A stretch of DNA of 64,000 bases from contig JBAJFE010000048.1 in NCBI GenBank assembly GCA_037903355.1, positions 62,001-126,000 of the forward strand, given 5' to 3'. The translations under genes were made by a program, and so were the position numbers. Below are positions 23,067 through 34,335 of this stretch, piece after piece (the first letter of the stretch is position 1; each line of letters begins with the position of its first letter). Origin of the DNA: Trichuris trichiura (taxonomy: Eukaryota; Nematoda; Enoplea; Trichinellida; Trichuridae). The notes beneath the pieces are model-generated. The model was not told the DNA's origin and did not search any database. It saw nothing but the letters and a program-made list of their open reading frames with translations.

Positions 23067-23720
23067 ATTGATTCGTGATGCCCCAAACGTTTCTGTCGTA
23101 GACGTTTTGTTCTATGTAGATGGGTTCTGTGTGGTGTTCACTATTCCTGCTTAAATACGTGTATGTATTTTTTATTTCCCCTGCTCTGTACCTGTTATGC
23201 GCACCAGTACATCGTTTAGCTCATTAAAGCAAGGTGTTTCCAAGGCGTTTAAGAAAAGAGCATTTTACTTTTACGCTTTCTTCTATTTAACATCCTGGAC
23301 TCTGATGCCTAACCCCATTGGACAAGCGCAGTCTCACTGATGTCATTATCCCGTAGCTAGATTCCGTAGTAATAAGCTTCAAAGGATCACTAGGTATGAT
23401 GATAATCGTTCCGGAAGGAATTCAAGGGGACAGAACGAAATACGCAGCTAGAATACAAGCTATTTTGCCCTTTTTCATAGGTTACCTTATATAACGCGAA
23501 ATTCGTTTTACGCGGTAAAATTCTCAAAATCTTGGACGAATTTTTCGCGTATAACGAGGGCCACCTGTATACAGCTCACTAAATGTAAGATTACGTTCGC
23601 ATATTATAAGTAGCAAGTGCAATTTGAATAAACGTTTGAAGTTTGAATTGCTTTGGTAACAGAAACTGCGTTTCATGATGCCTCTTATAGCTTTTCCTGT
23701 CGTTTCGTCCATGTGAAATA

Positions 23721-24394
23721 CAGTAAAACCTCCATAATCCGAACGTGTAAGGGCGGGGGGTACTTCGGATTATGGAGGAGGCTTACTATAAGCCATGGAA
23801 GAGTGGGTAATGCAATTTTAGATGTAGGTTCCTAGCGTCTACAGCGTGATGCCAGTCTCTGCAAGCAGTGAATAGCTTAAAGAGGGCAGCGAAGTCCGTC
23901 TGATCAAGGAAAACCACTGACCAGCAGAAAGCAGTTTCTTAAGTGGTTTGGAAGCAGTACCGCGAAGCGATATGGTAAATAGTTCCCGTGAACGTATTTT
24001 TCCATGTTCGCAGTTGCCGGCCGGCTCTGTTGGTTCGAAAAAAATTGAGTCAACGGCTGATCATTGCGTTACATGAGAACAGATTGTAGTTTTATACGAC
24101 TGAAAAACACTAAGTTTTTGATTTACAATTCTGTTTATTCGGGGACGCCTAAGTCTCGAGGTGCCTTGCTGCAATCAACTTATTGGCCGAGATTCGTTTG
24201 GCAGACCCGTGTACGAGCCTGACGTATACCGAAAGGACCGCTGGCGGGTTGTTTACTGCCCTTATAGCCGTTGTCGCTAAGTGACTGCCCGTTTCGCACA
24301 GTTAGCCTAATTACCTTTAATATATACGGCCGTTCTATTGTTCTCTTCCACGAGTTCGGATTAGAGAGGGATTCCTATTAGGGAGGTTTTACTG
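23721..24394. mobile_element. Non-autonomous pogo-type MITE
   Basis: The ends are CAGTAAAACCTCCATAATCC and GGGAGGTTTTACTG, with TA before and CA after. It shares its ends, CGGATTAT...GGAGGAGGCTTAC and an internal block (CGTTCTATTGTTCTCTTCCA) with the 32999-34184 element. No transposase ORF is present. Confidence 0.82.
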
Positions 24395-25524
24395 CAGAAG
24401 TAAAAAACGCTTCTAAGCGTACACGAGTGAATAAATGGACCTTTCGGAACTAACTTTGTCCCATCGCTAGCGTGATGGCCAATACGACAAGGTCAGTGCA
24501 GAAAGCTTCGTTCACTCACTCTCGTACGATTAAAAGCGTTTTTTACTTTTACCTCTCGCATGGACGAAGCAACCGGAAAATCCTCAACTAATCTCGCAAT
24601 TTAAATCAACATTATAAACAGTACGTACAATATCAAGCGCTGGAACAGATAACTGCTAAAATAAATAGCGATATAAAGGTCAAAACCACATTCACACTTT
24701 CTTGAACTATACTTTGTCCAAAAAAGGTTGAATAAAAGACAGTAGATCACAAGCAACAATAAATTACCTAGTTTCTCGGCTTAATGGTATCCTGTTCAAC
24801 GTGCATTAAGTTACTGCGTTCACCGATTTCCTTCTACGTCGCCAGTAAAGCGGCTTGTTAGATTGAAAAAGAAAGTCAGGTTCAAACTGCCGTTAGCGAG
24901 GTGTTTGGCCGGCGCTAAAAGTGCCTTGAATGCGATGTGATTGAGGCACTTTTTGACTCGATGTTCTTAATAAGCGTTTCATACAATTTCCGGTTCGTTC
25001 ACGAAATTTTCGCTGCCAAATTGACGCCAGCAACCTGCTGCCGCTGCTAACTCGACACCTCAATTCTGAAAGCTCTGGGTTTACAAGAAATGCGGTGCTT
25101 GGCTGCTCTTTTATTATTAAATGCTTTCTCAGTCGTGTAGCACATATTTTGTTCAAATCACACGCTAGTTTGACACAACTACTTCACTGTGGCGAACTAT
25201 CAGAACTGTGGAGGTCTTCCCAGCAATGTACTCACAAACATACAGTAGTCCGAAGAGGTGAACAAAAACGCAGGTTTGTCGTACTGTAAGTACTGTGTTT
25301 CCCATGTAATAAGGTGGGGTCTTAATTTTATTTTTCCATCAAGAAGTATGCCAGGGTTTATTTTCCGAGGTGTCTTACATTTTCAGGTACTACACTCTAC
25401 GCTTACTCATTTATTTATGTGCAGAAGCCCATACGAAGCGTAAATGTGAAGGAAGAAAAATATCGAAACACTTAGAAGAAGAACCATAAATATAAGGCTA
25501 GATGTACAAAAGCTACTTTTATTC
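24395..25524. other. No recognised gene
   Basis: Short unsupported frames only. TGTTTCCCATGTAATAAGG near 25298 looks like a worn DNA-transposon end, possibly belonging to the remnant at 25850. Confidence 0.4.
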
Positions 25525-25536
25525 GAGCACAGTCAT

Positions 25537-25703
25537 AATAACTACACATAATCTCACCGCTGAAGATGGGTCGCGAAAAACCCGAAAGCTCCGGAAGAAA
25601 AGAAAAATCTTTTTGTTTTACTTCACAACGGGAGAGAATCCGTAATAAAGATATTTTTCAATATGAAAACACACCCTCCCGTACAAAAGCATCATGTTTT
25701 CAA
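25537..25703 (+). mobile_element. Solo Penelope 3' end with 12-bp TSD
   Basis: A 167-bp insertion is flanked by GAGCACAGTCAT at 25525-25536 and 25704-25715. It holds only a hammerhead-like motif (25556-25595: CTGAAGA, TGGGT...ACCC, GAAAGCTC, CGG), the ACGGGAG...TCCGTAATAAAG hairpin and the tip CTCCCGTAC. It is a severely 5'-truncated PLE insertion with one end only, not an inverted pair. Confidence 0.85.
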
Positions 25704-25849
25704 GAGCACAGTCATGTCATTATTTTCCGGGATGTGTTCATAAATTTCCGAATTCTGAATCCCGGCCTGAATTTCTTGTCCAAGTAGTCTAGTCGTAGAG
25801 CATTGGCAACACAGCTGCCAATGATTTTGTTCCATGAGTTCTTCACTCA

Positions 25850-26360
25850 AGTCACGTCTTACAACCTGGGCCTCATAAAGTTTCCACGCTGATTTCTCTC
25901 CATTTTATTTTTAGTATAGTAATTGATTTCACTGCGCAAATTGTCTTTGAATGGTTTGTTTATTCCAATATCAAGAGTCTGGAGGTAGGCAGTCATTCCT
26001 GCAGGAATCATTACCTGATCTGTTCTTCTCTCTGAAAAAAAGTTCTTCATCTCTTTAGAGCAGTAAATGCTGGCTGAATCCTAGACTATCATAACTTTTT
26101 GCCATTTCGCAAAATAAGTGCCAGCATTAAATCGGCCACTTGCTTCTAACTGACTGTGTGCACCAGGCTTTTCGGTATGAAGAACATAGATACCTAAAAC
26201 GCGCTCAATTTCATTTTTCTTTCCCTTCAAACGAATGGTCAAAATGCAGGCGACGCGAACACTTCCATAACCAGTAGAAGGAATGTAGATTAACGATACT
26301 CCCCTACGGTCAGTTACTTATCAGACAATTCTTTGTGACATCTTTTGCAAGCCCTTGTCA
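25850..26360 (-). pseudogene. Pogo/jerky-type DDE_1 transposase remnant
   Basis: The minus strand reads RRTDQVMIPAGMTAYLQTLD and INKPFKDNLRSEINY. This matches the third-acidic-residue block of pogo/jerky DDE_1 transposases (IPgG.T..LQPLD...NkPFK). Further upstream, fragments such as KVMI...DSASIYCSKE correspond to the preceding aspartate block. The rest is too decayed to follow. Confidence 0.7.
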
Positions 26361-26559
26361 TGGGTGACAGCTCGTTATTTATCGCTTCTCCTTCTACTTC
26401 GGAAGATTCAAAGGGAATCGTGTATGCCTTTTGTAGCAGACGTCGGTCAGTTCCGCTTTCGTTTCATTTTCTGAGTCGCTATTTTGGTCTTCTATTCGTT
26501 ACGAGTCTGGTTTGAGTCCATCTGTCAAAACAACCTTCTTTCTGTTATTCCTACGTTCG

Positions 26560-28198
26560 ACTCCCCGAGACAATCACTCTGGCGACGTTGCTGCTTATTC
26601 TTCACCGAAAGCCACGTAAGCTTGAGCGAAAGATGGCTAACAGCTAGGCATTCTGCAAGCTAACTTCTGTCTAGTTCCCAAAACGCAAGTATAACCTACA
26701 ACCTTCTTTAGGCTTGCCGGGCATCTTGTTCTGCCGTTACCTAATCATAAGAATAAGGCTTATGTTTCGGCTTAAGCTTAAGCAAGGGCACGACGGGCAT
26801 ACTTACCGATAAAGACAGTGGAAGGAGCAGGCCTGCATTTTTCGGGAAGGAGCCTGCCTTTGGCGGGTCTACGGCAGGTTGTTTGCGAAGCTCTGGAAAG
26901 GTTCCACGGCACCTAAACTCGGACAAATAAGCTATGGTTACGATTCATTTTCGCCTGAGAAGGTAACACCTGTACCTGTCGCAGCCGCTGTGCAAACTGT
27001 GCAATATCACACGTCCACCCTATTCATTGTGGAAACAGCGAACTGCATATAGTTTTGTTTACTCCTGTTGATAAAGGGAAGGCATAGTGGCGCCCGGTAC
27101 ATGACTATGTCCTCCGAGATTTTATCAAGTGGTTTTTCGTAGGAACGACGTGGCCTCCAACGCCACGTAAACTCGCACAAGTACGATAACATCTCGCTCC
27201 TGTGCATGTCTCATCGTGCACCTCAACTGTGCGGTTTGGGCGCCTATCACAAGAGGTCTGCTGAACCACGACTCTGCACCTACGTCTCTTAAACGCTTCT
27301 CCCAAGCTACTACGCATTTCCTGCTCATTTCTGTATGCTTTTCGATAGAATTGTTCGCACTAGCAGTGCGGTGATGCTTAAGTCCTTGAAGCAAAATCGT
27401 GATTATGTTCTAGGGAATTAGGTATCATCGCGCTGTCATTGCCCCTTGAGTATACGAACAGAGTAGCCATTGTAAAGTATAACTTTTGCCCTGTGAAAGA
27501 CGATTAAATTGTAGATCACATATTTGCAGCAGCCTTACTTTTGGATCAAGCATCTCTGAGTAAGGACATCTTTTTCCTGTATTGCGTTTTGTAGCATCTC
27601 GGCGACGGCGCTAACCCATTCTCGTCTGCGGTCGGCGTTATCAGGTGACTTGTGGGAACAGAACCTTTGGCAGTGTTGGATTCCTTTCTCTTAAAGAAAA
27701 CACACAGCATTATTTTTGTCCTTAATCTGCTGCATTGTACGCAGAAGCTCGCTTCCACAGTTCATGCGAAGGCAGGAAACGGTACAGTTAAAATTAACTG
27801 ATCCGGTAGCTTTGCTAATTTACAAATATTTCCCGTGAGCAACTAACGCAAGGGATCAAGGAAATTCTAATAAGCTTCATACGTTGAAACTGCGTCCCAC
27901 TAGTTTTATCGACTTAATTTTCAAAGAGCTTGGACATGCAGAGGCTCATTTCTTAGTGACATTTTGGCAGCTGCCCGCTGGAATAATTTTCATTTCAATT
28001 AATACTATCGTCTACCTTCGCTGTCATTCCGAGACATCACTGCAGTTGAACCCCCGTAAGTTGATTACCCAAAAGACTGAGGAAAACTAGTCAACATAGG
28101 GAGGTGGTCGACATATCGAAGCTGTGGGTATAAGCGGCTTGGCTGAACAGATTAGCATCTGTATGCGTTTTATTCTATTGCACAGCATCAATTGAAGG
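26560..28198. other. No recognised gene
   Basis: Minus-strand frames near 27007-27394 overlap in three phases with no family match. No terminal repeats were recognised. Confidence 0.4.
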
Positions 28199-28401
28199 TG
28201 AAGCGCCTCGCAAAAGCTTTACTTCATACAACGATAAGACAAGAATCAGTCTGATAAACTATCGGCTGCATATATATATATATGTATCAGGTCAAGGCTA
28301 GGTCGTGACCCTGTGTTCTAGGAAAACAATTGTAATTAGGTTGTTTGTAGCCTTGAGTCATAGCGAGTCCTGGTCTTCCTGTTCGTTAGTGTAGGTCCCC
28401 A
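28199..28401 (-). repeat. 3' LTR of Ty3/Gypsy element
   Basis: These 203 bp start TG and end CA on the plus strand. They include a short (TA)n run at 28268-28282. They match the flanks of the interrupted LTR at 32785-34335 and the captured piece at 29109-29339. Confidence 0.85.
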
Positions 28402-28428
28402 CAGGAACTCCCCTCCAGAACCGGAATA

Positions 28429-29063
28429 TCAGGTGTCGCTTGGCTTCTTGGCCAGGCGTCCGGATCGTGTGTAAAATCGTGTAGGCTGTATGTTTGTTGC
28501 AGGGGCGGGTGAATGTGGTGTACGCGGTTTGGGTGGGCGTCCGGGGCCGCGTCGGCGAGCCGTTCGAATGGGCTGGTCGATATCTAGGTGCGCTGGCTTG
28601 AGGCGGTCCACGGAGACGGTATCCTGCCTGCCGTTGATGTCAATTATGAAAGTTGTGAGGCCGTGTTGTAACACCCTGAACGGTCCCTCGTACGGCTTTT
28701 GTAACGCGTTGTGATTTGCGTCTCGACGCAAGAAAACATACGGCGAGTCCTTTAAGTCGGTTGGCACGTGCGGCCTCGTATTACCGTGAAACGAGATAGG
28801 TACTGGTGTGAGCGCCCTGACTTTCTCTCGAAGCCGGTGTAAGAGGTTCGCTGGTTCCTCTTCTTTGCATCGGTACGGGATGAAATCCCCTGGTACTGTT
28901 AGTGGCGCACCGTACACTAGCTGTGCTGAAGACGTTGCTAAGTCTTGTTTTGGTGCTGTACGGATTCCGAGAAGGACCCAGGGTAGTTGGTCCATCCAGT
29001 CTGGGCCGGTTAGGCGTGTTCTAAGTGCTGATTTTAAATGTCGATGAAACCTTTCGACCAGCC
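28429..29063 (-). pseudogene. Ty3/Gypsy integrase, C-terminal half
   Basis: The frame begins at the MITE junction with LVERFHRHLKSAL, which holds the catalytic glutamate of the DDE integrase core. It continues through WMDQLPWVLLGIRTAPK and a C-terminal domain, and ends in a GRPPKPRTP-type basic tail. The first half is at 29534-30298; the insertion at 29064-29533 separates them. Confidence 0.88.
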
Positions 29064-29533
29064 CAGTGTTTCTCAACGTGGGCCCTAACAGGGCCCTATG
29101 TTAACGTATTACTTCATACAACGATAAGACAAGAATCAGTCTGATAAACTATCGGCTGCATATATATATATATATGTATCAGGTCAAGGCTAGGTCGTAA
29201 CCCTGTGTTCTAGGAAAACAATTGTAATTAGGTTGTTTGTAGCCTTGAGTCATAGCTAGTCCTGGTCTTCCTGTTCGTTAGTGTAGGTCCCCACAGGAAC
29301 TCCCCTCCAGAACCGGAATATCAGGTGTCGCTTGGCTTCCTGGGGGGCCCTGGGAGATTTTAGGGGAGCCCTGGAAGCCAGAGGGCCCTGGAGGATAATG
29401 CGGCAGGACATTGTCCCAATAAACGGTGGGCCCTTACAAGGATTAGGGGGGGCCCTGGCAAGGCTTGGGGGGCCCTGGTGGGCCCTGACAAGGCCTAGGG
29501 CAGCCCTGGGGCAAAAAAGGTTGAGAAACTATT
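29064..29533. mobile_element. hAT-type MITE carrying a piece of this Gypsy family
   Basis: The ends are CAGTGTTTCTCAAC and GGTTGAGAAACTATT. The 8-bp flanks are GACCAGCC (29056-29063) and GACTAGCC (29534-29541), one mismatch. Inside, 29109-29339 is nearly identical to 28219-28447 of the host retrotransposon. The remaining right half is GGGCCCTGG-rich. Confidence 0.82.
29109..29339 (-). repeat. Captured LTR/pol-end fragment inside MITE
   Basis: This 231-bp copy corresponds to 28219-28447. It covers most of the LTR, the polypurine tract and the last few pol codons with the stop. It differs mainly by one extra TA unit and a few substitutions. Confidence 0.85.
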
Positions 29534-30298
29534 GACTAGCCCATTGGCCTGTGGGTGGTATGCCGTTGTTCGATGCAGCTTTATGCCAAACAGTTGAGCC
29601 ATTGCTGACCATAATGTCGAGGTGAATCGCGAACCTCTGTCTGATGACATTCTATTTGGAATGCCAAAGCGGGCAATCCAGTGGCCAATGATTGCCCGTG
29701 CGCAGGACGTGGCGGACGTGTCTGGCAGTGGAATGGCCTCAGGCCATCTGGTGAACCTGTCCACAATGGTAAAAAGGTATCTATTGCCTCGGCAGGGCGG
29801 CAATGGTTCCACTATATCCACGTGGATGTGGTCAAAACGGCGGTCAGGCGACTCAAATCTCTGCAGTGGCGCCTTAGTGTGACGTTGGACTTTAGAAGTT
29901 TGACAAGGAATGCAACAGTTAGCCCAGCTGGCAATCTGTTTTCGCATGCCATGACACACGAACTTGGTAGCCATCAGCTTCTGTGTCGTGCGAATGGATG
30001 GGTGACTCAAGCCGTGGATGGCGTCGAAAATTCGGCGGCGCCAACTGGTGGGAATTATGGGTCGCGGCTGTCCAGTTGAGATGTCACGTAATATTGTAGT
30101 TTTGTTGGGCCCGAAACGCACGTCTTCTAAGCGTAAGCTGCTTGAGGCGCTGCGATAGCCTTGTGTCTCATCGTCGCTGCGTTGGGCTGTTGCGATGGCG
30201 GAATAATCCACATCCTGGTGCAGTGTGTGAATGGTATTTATGGTTGTACGGGAAAGTGCGTCCGCGACTTGGTTGCATTTTCCGGAAACGTGCTGCAC
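29534..30298 (-). pseudogene. Ty3/Gypsy integrase, N-terminal half
   Basis: It includes a zinc-binding HHCC region (HGLSHPSIRTTQKLM...CIPCQTSK), then HVDIVEPLP (first Asp), FTIVDRFTRWPEAIPL and MSSDRGSRFTS (second Asp), and HPQANGLV just before the MITE. It joins upstream RNase H sequence on the minus strand. It would have inserted the cDNA into host DNA. Confidence 0.9.
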
Positions 30299-30442
30299 GT
30301 TTGTCGTGAACTCTGATATCTAAGCCAGATGCCGCTGCTGGCGAGCTGACCATGGGTCGGAGGCTTTGGCGAAAGCAAATGTAAGAGGCTTATGATCGGT
30401 GAAGGCTACGAAATGTCGGCCTTCCACGAAATATCGAAAATG

Positions 30443-31828
30443 TCAGACGGCCAAATATAGCGCGAGCAGCTCTCTGTCGAAGGCACTGTATTTTCGTTCG
30501 GCAGCTCTCAGCTGGCGACTGAAAAAGGCAAGTAGTTGCCATGTGTTATTGACGAACTGTTCCAGCACAGCACCAACAGCAACGTCGGACGCATCCACTG
30601 TTACTGCTGTCAGTGCGTTAGGCTGCGGATGAACTAACATTGTGGCTTTCGCCAGCGCTTCCTTGGTATTGGCAAAAGCTGCTGCAGTAGTTTCGTTCCA
30701 GACCAGCTCTTTTGGATTGTCGACCAGTACTTTGTATAGGGGCTGCATGATTTTTGCGGCAGAAGGTACGAAACGGTGGTAAAAGTTAACCATGCCGAGG
30801 AATTCTTGCAGCGCCCTCGCAGTTGTGGGTTTAGCGAATTTGCGAATTGCATCCACTTTGTCTGGCAGCGGAACCGCTCCGTGGGAGTCGATGCGATGGC
30901 CTAAAAAGTCAATGGAAGCGAGGCTGAATTTGCACTTAGCCGGATTTATGATAAGGCCATAGTCGTGTAGCCGCTGAAAAAGCATGCGCAAGTGGTCGAG
31001 GTGTTCGCGGTGGTCACGGCTGGCGATCAAAATGTTGTCCAGGTACACAAATGCAAAATCCAGCCCGCGACATACGGTAGCCATTAGCCGTTGGAAAGCC
31101 TGAGCGGCATTTTTGAGACCAAAGGGCATACGGAGAAATTCAAAAAGCCCAAATGGGGTGGTAACAGCTGTCTTGGCGATGTCTTCAGAGTGCACCGGAA
31201 TCTGGTGATAGCCTCGCACCAAGTCAATTTTGGAGAATAACTTTGTTCCATGAAGATTTGCTGAAAAATCTTGAATGTGAGGTACAGGGTACCGATCAGG
31301 AATTGTTGCTTTGTTGAGACGCCGATAGTCTCCACAGGGCCTCCAGCCACCGGATGCCTTTGGTACCATGTGAAGGGGTGATGACCAAGGACTATTGGAG
31401 CGGCGGACGATTCCCATCTCTTCCATTTTGCGGAATTCGTTCTTCGCTATTTGTAATTTGTCTGGAGGCAGGTGACGTGCACGTGCGTGCACTGGCGGTC
31501 TGAGGGTTTGGATGTAATGTGCAACGCCGTGTTTCAAATTTCCTGTTGCAAACTGAGGCGTCGTTATGGCCGGAAATTTTGCCAGAAGTGTTGCATAACA
31601 GCTAGTGTGACTGGCGATAGAGCCCAAATGAGGGGCGTGTACCGCGTAAACTCGTCGCAGGTTGATTGAAGTAAACGACTTGGTGTCGACGAGACGTTGG
31701 TTTTCTACGTCAACGAGTATGGAATGCACACGGAGGAAATCCGCTCCGAGCAACGGTTGCGAAACGTCAGCCACAGTGAAAGTCCACTTGAAATGGTGGT
31801 GGGGGAAAAATGGAGCGGCAGGGTGCAA
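30443..31828 (-). pseudogene. Ty3/Gypsy protease end, reverse transcriptase and RNase H
   Basis: The frame has RT motifs [34 protein letters not shown] and [17 protein letters not shown], but the catalytic box reads [10 protein letters not shown] instead of Yx[12 protein letters not shown] follows, and RNase H begins at [17 protein letters not shown]. The frame ends at a stop near 30443, in the RNase H/connection region. The altered second catalytic aspartate (GAC to AAC near 31044) should abolish polymerase activity even without the other breaks. Confidence 0.92.
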
Positions 31829-32145
31829 GTCCCATACGTCTTGATCGTGCTGTTATTAGCTGCGACCAGTGGGCGAGTTGGTACTGCAGCACGTGTTTGG
31901 ATGTTAGTGGGCGGGACAACACTTAGCTCAGCCCCAGTGTCGATCGGGAAACGTCGTCCGGAGTTCCGATCTCGTGCGTACAGCAAATGTGCTTTCCTAG
32001 ATATTGCTGAGTGGGCGGCGTTAGCTTGTCGATGGCCAGCCGATATCGCCGCCATTGGCGGCTGGCTTGCTCGTTTCCCGGATACTCGTAAGGTGGGCGG
32101 CAGTTTCAAGCCTTGGGGCCCCACTTTTGATGATAGAAACACCAT
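31705..32145 (-). pseudogene. Ty3/Gypsy aspartic protease region
   Basis: RRFPIDTGAELSVVPPT holds the DTG-A catalytic signature. The frame overlaps gag by about 40 bp and pol by about 120 bp. The region just upstream reads CFYHQKWGPKA, the start of a gag nucleocapsid-like Cys/His motif, which a frameshift then interrupts. Confidence 0.85.
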
Positions 32146-32741
32146 TTAGTATTGTTAACTTTCAATGATCTTTGCGGAGCTGATATATTGCGCCGCTGGG
32201 TACGCACAGGATTGATGGTGGCCAGGTCCTGTTGCTTTGCCTGCCATAACGCGTCAGCATGGATTGCCAATTGTCGGGGATCCTTCAGGCTGATGTCCGT
32301 CAGAAGCAGACGTATGTCGACTGGTATTTGCTCCAAAAATATTTGTCGAAACAGAAAACAAGGCTCATGGCCGTCTAGCAAGGCGAGCATTTCACTCATT
32401 AGCTGAGACGGGGTGCGGTCACCCAATCCGTCCATATGCAACAATCTGGCGGCGCGCTCGGTTTCGTTGGGGGCAAACAGCGTCGTTAGCAGCGTCTTAA
32501 TAGCTTTATATTTGTCTGTAGCCGGTGGCTGACGAAGGAAGTCGATGATCCGGCCTGCTGTGTCTTGATCCAGTGCACTAACTACGTAGTAGTACATGGT
32601 TGTGTCAGAAGTAATTTGACGGACGTGGAACTGCGCTTCGGCTTGCTCAAACCACACTTGCGGTTGAGAGATCCAGAAAACCGGCAGCTTGAGTGAAACA
32701 GCATTCTCGCCTGCCACTGTTGTGGTCATAGGAGAGGACAT
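32106..32741 (-). pseudogene. Ty3/Gypsy gag
   Basis: The ATG is at 32741. The 211-residue frame has a capsid-like WFEQAEAQFHVRQITSDTT and LDQDTAGRIIDFLRQPP, typical of metazoan Ty3/Gypsy gag. It ends with a partial nucleocapsid motif. It starts 44 bp after the 5' LTR edge, leaving room for only the primer binding site. Confidence 0.85.
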
Positions 32742-32784
32742 GATACGGTTCCAAAAGTACGATTGGAACTTAACGGGTCACCAG

Positions 32785-34181
32785 TGAAGCGCCTCGCAAA
32801 AGCTTTACTTCATACAACGATAAGACAAGAATCAGTCTGATAAACTATCGGCTGCATATATTACATTACATGCATAAAAGCTCAAGGCTACAAACAACCT
32901 AATTACAGTTGTTTTCCTAGAACACAGGGTCACGACCTAGCCTTGACCTGATACATATATATAGGGTCACGACCTAGCCTTGACCTGATACATATATACA
33001 GTGAAACCTCCCTAATCCGAACACGTCGGGGCGGGGGTAGTTCGGATTATAGAAGAATTCGGATTATGGAGGAGGCTTACAGTAGGCCACAGATAAGCAG
33101 GTAATGCAATTTTAGATGCATTTTCCTGGTGTCTACAGCGCGATGTCAGCCTCTGCAAGCGGTGAATAACTTAACGAGGGCAGCAAATTCCGTCTGATTC
33201 AGGAAAACGATTGACCAGCAGAAACCAGTTTCTTATAAGATGTGGACGCTGTACCGCGAAGCGGCACGGGAAATAGTTCCCGTGTACTTATTTTCCCATA
33301 TTCGTAGTTGCTAGGCAGTTCTGATGGCTCAAAAAAAATTGAGTTAGCAGGCTGATTATTGTGTGATTTCTGGGCTATTGTAACCTTCCTTTACTGGGTT
33401 GCGCACAGGTATGCATCCCTCCTTCCACTGTGTAGAATAAGCCCACGAAGTCTAAATTTATTTTATGTAGTCAGTTAATAGTGTCTGCTTCAACAGGCTT
33501 TGACGTTTGCTAACGGCTAAGTCACGAACGCTTTTTAAGCATAAAAGGCGCCGTCCATTACATTCTTCCTGTTCTTCGGCCGGTCACTCCCCTCTTCAAT
33601 GCTTTGATTATCTTTACCTTCTCTATCGTGAACGTAATGTGCTTCCTTTTATACATTTGGACAACTGCAAAACCGTATAACACACCAGAACACAGTGATA
33701 TTGATTCCCGTATTGCTCTCCTTATATACGGTTTGTTCCCGTATAATGTGGTGGTAATCCTACTTTCAGATAACTGGTAGCCCTACCTTCACATAACACG
33801 ATTCTATTTTTGTGCACATCCTGCAATTAGATTGACAGCCGTCCCGCAGCGTATTGATATACATATGACAAGCTCTGTCCGACGTCAATATTGACTGCTA
33901 TGTTGCATATTTCTGTTTATTTGTGGAAGCCTATGTCACGAGGTGAATTGTTGCAGCCAGCCTAATGGTCCAGATTAGTTTGCCAAAGCCGTGGCTGGAC
34001 TGTGCCTATGTTAGCATATACCGGAAGGACTATTGGCTAGTTGTTTGCTGCCCTTATAGCCGTTTCCACCTAATGACTGTGCGTTTCGCACAAGTAGCCT
34101 AATTATCTTTATTGTGTACTGTCGTTCTATTGTTCTCTTCCACGAATTCGGATTAGAGAGGTTCGGATTAGGGAGGTTTCA

Positions 34182-34221
<40 letters not shown>

Positions 34222-34335
34222 CAGGTCAAGGCTAGGTCGTGACCCTGTGTTCTAGGAAAACAACTGTAATTAGGTTGTTTGTAGCCTTGAGTCATAGCGA
34301 GGCCTGGTCTTCCTGTTCGTTAGTGTAGGTCGCCA
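32785..34335 (-). repeat. 5' LTR of Ty3/Gypsy element, rearranged and interrupted
   Basis: LTR sequence is at 32785-32860 and resumes at 34187-34335. In between are a reversed LTR piece (32884-32990, with GGGTCACGACCTAGCCTTG repeated twice) and a pogo-type MITE (32999-34184). A (TA)n run at 34185-34216 abuts the MITE. Confidence 0.82.
32999..34184. mobile_element. Non-autonomous pogo-type element in LTR
   Basis: The terminal repeats are CAGTGAAACCTCCCTAATCC and its exact reverse. It is flanked by TA on both sides and inserted in the (TA)n of the LTR. It is 1186 bp with no transposase frame. It is related to 23721-24394. Confidence 0.88.

Larger units (their letters stand above)
20427..23567 (+). 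mobile_element. Tigger/pogo-like DNA transposon, nearly full length
   Basis: Terminal inverted repeats are CAGGTGGCCCTCGTTATACG and its reverse at 23548-23567. The right flank is TA; the left flank is CA, a mutated TA. The 3141 bp include a 483-bp hAT MITE plus its 8-bp duplication in the 5' leader, leaving about 2.65 kb. Relatives are at 43729-44739 and 36810-37870. Tigger elements move by cut-and-paste into TA dinucleotides. Confidence 0.92.
28199..34335 (-). mobile_element. Ty3/Gypsy LTR retrotransposon, disrupted
   Basis: Read on the minus strand the order is 5' LTR, gag, protease, reverse transcriptase, RNase H, integrase, 3' LTR. The LTRs share TGAAGCGCCTCGC...GTCSCCA. A purine-rich tract (GGAGGGGAGTTCC) precedes the 3' LTR, and TGGTGACCCG next to the 5' LTR is a plausible primer binding site. 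Two MITEs (29064-29533 in integrase, 32999-34184 in the 5' LTR) and frameshifts have disabled it. The target duplication is not clear. Confidence 0.92.

Noticed and set aside
28490..29047. Plus-strand frames over the Gypsy integrase and those at 29622-30079 and 31472-32406
   Set aside because: They are shadows of the minus-strand gag-pol frames; none has its own motif.
34185..34216. (TA)n run as a possible origin or regulatory element
   Set aside because: It is the expanded TA-rich part of the Gypsy LTR, also present at 28268 and 29160, and the target of the pogo-type insertion.
28199..34335. Endogenous retrovirus with env
   Set aside because: No env-like frame exists between integrase and the 3' LTR; the pol frame ends about 28 bp before the LTR.
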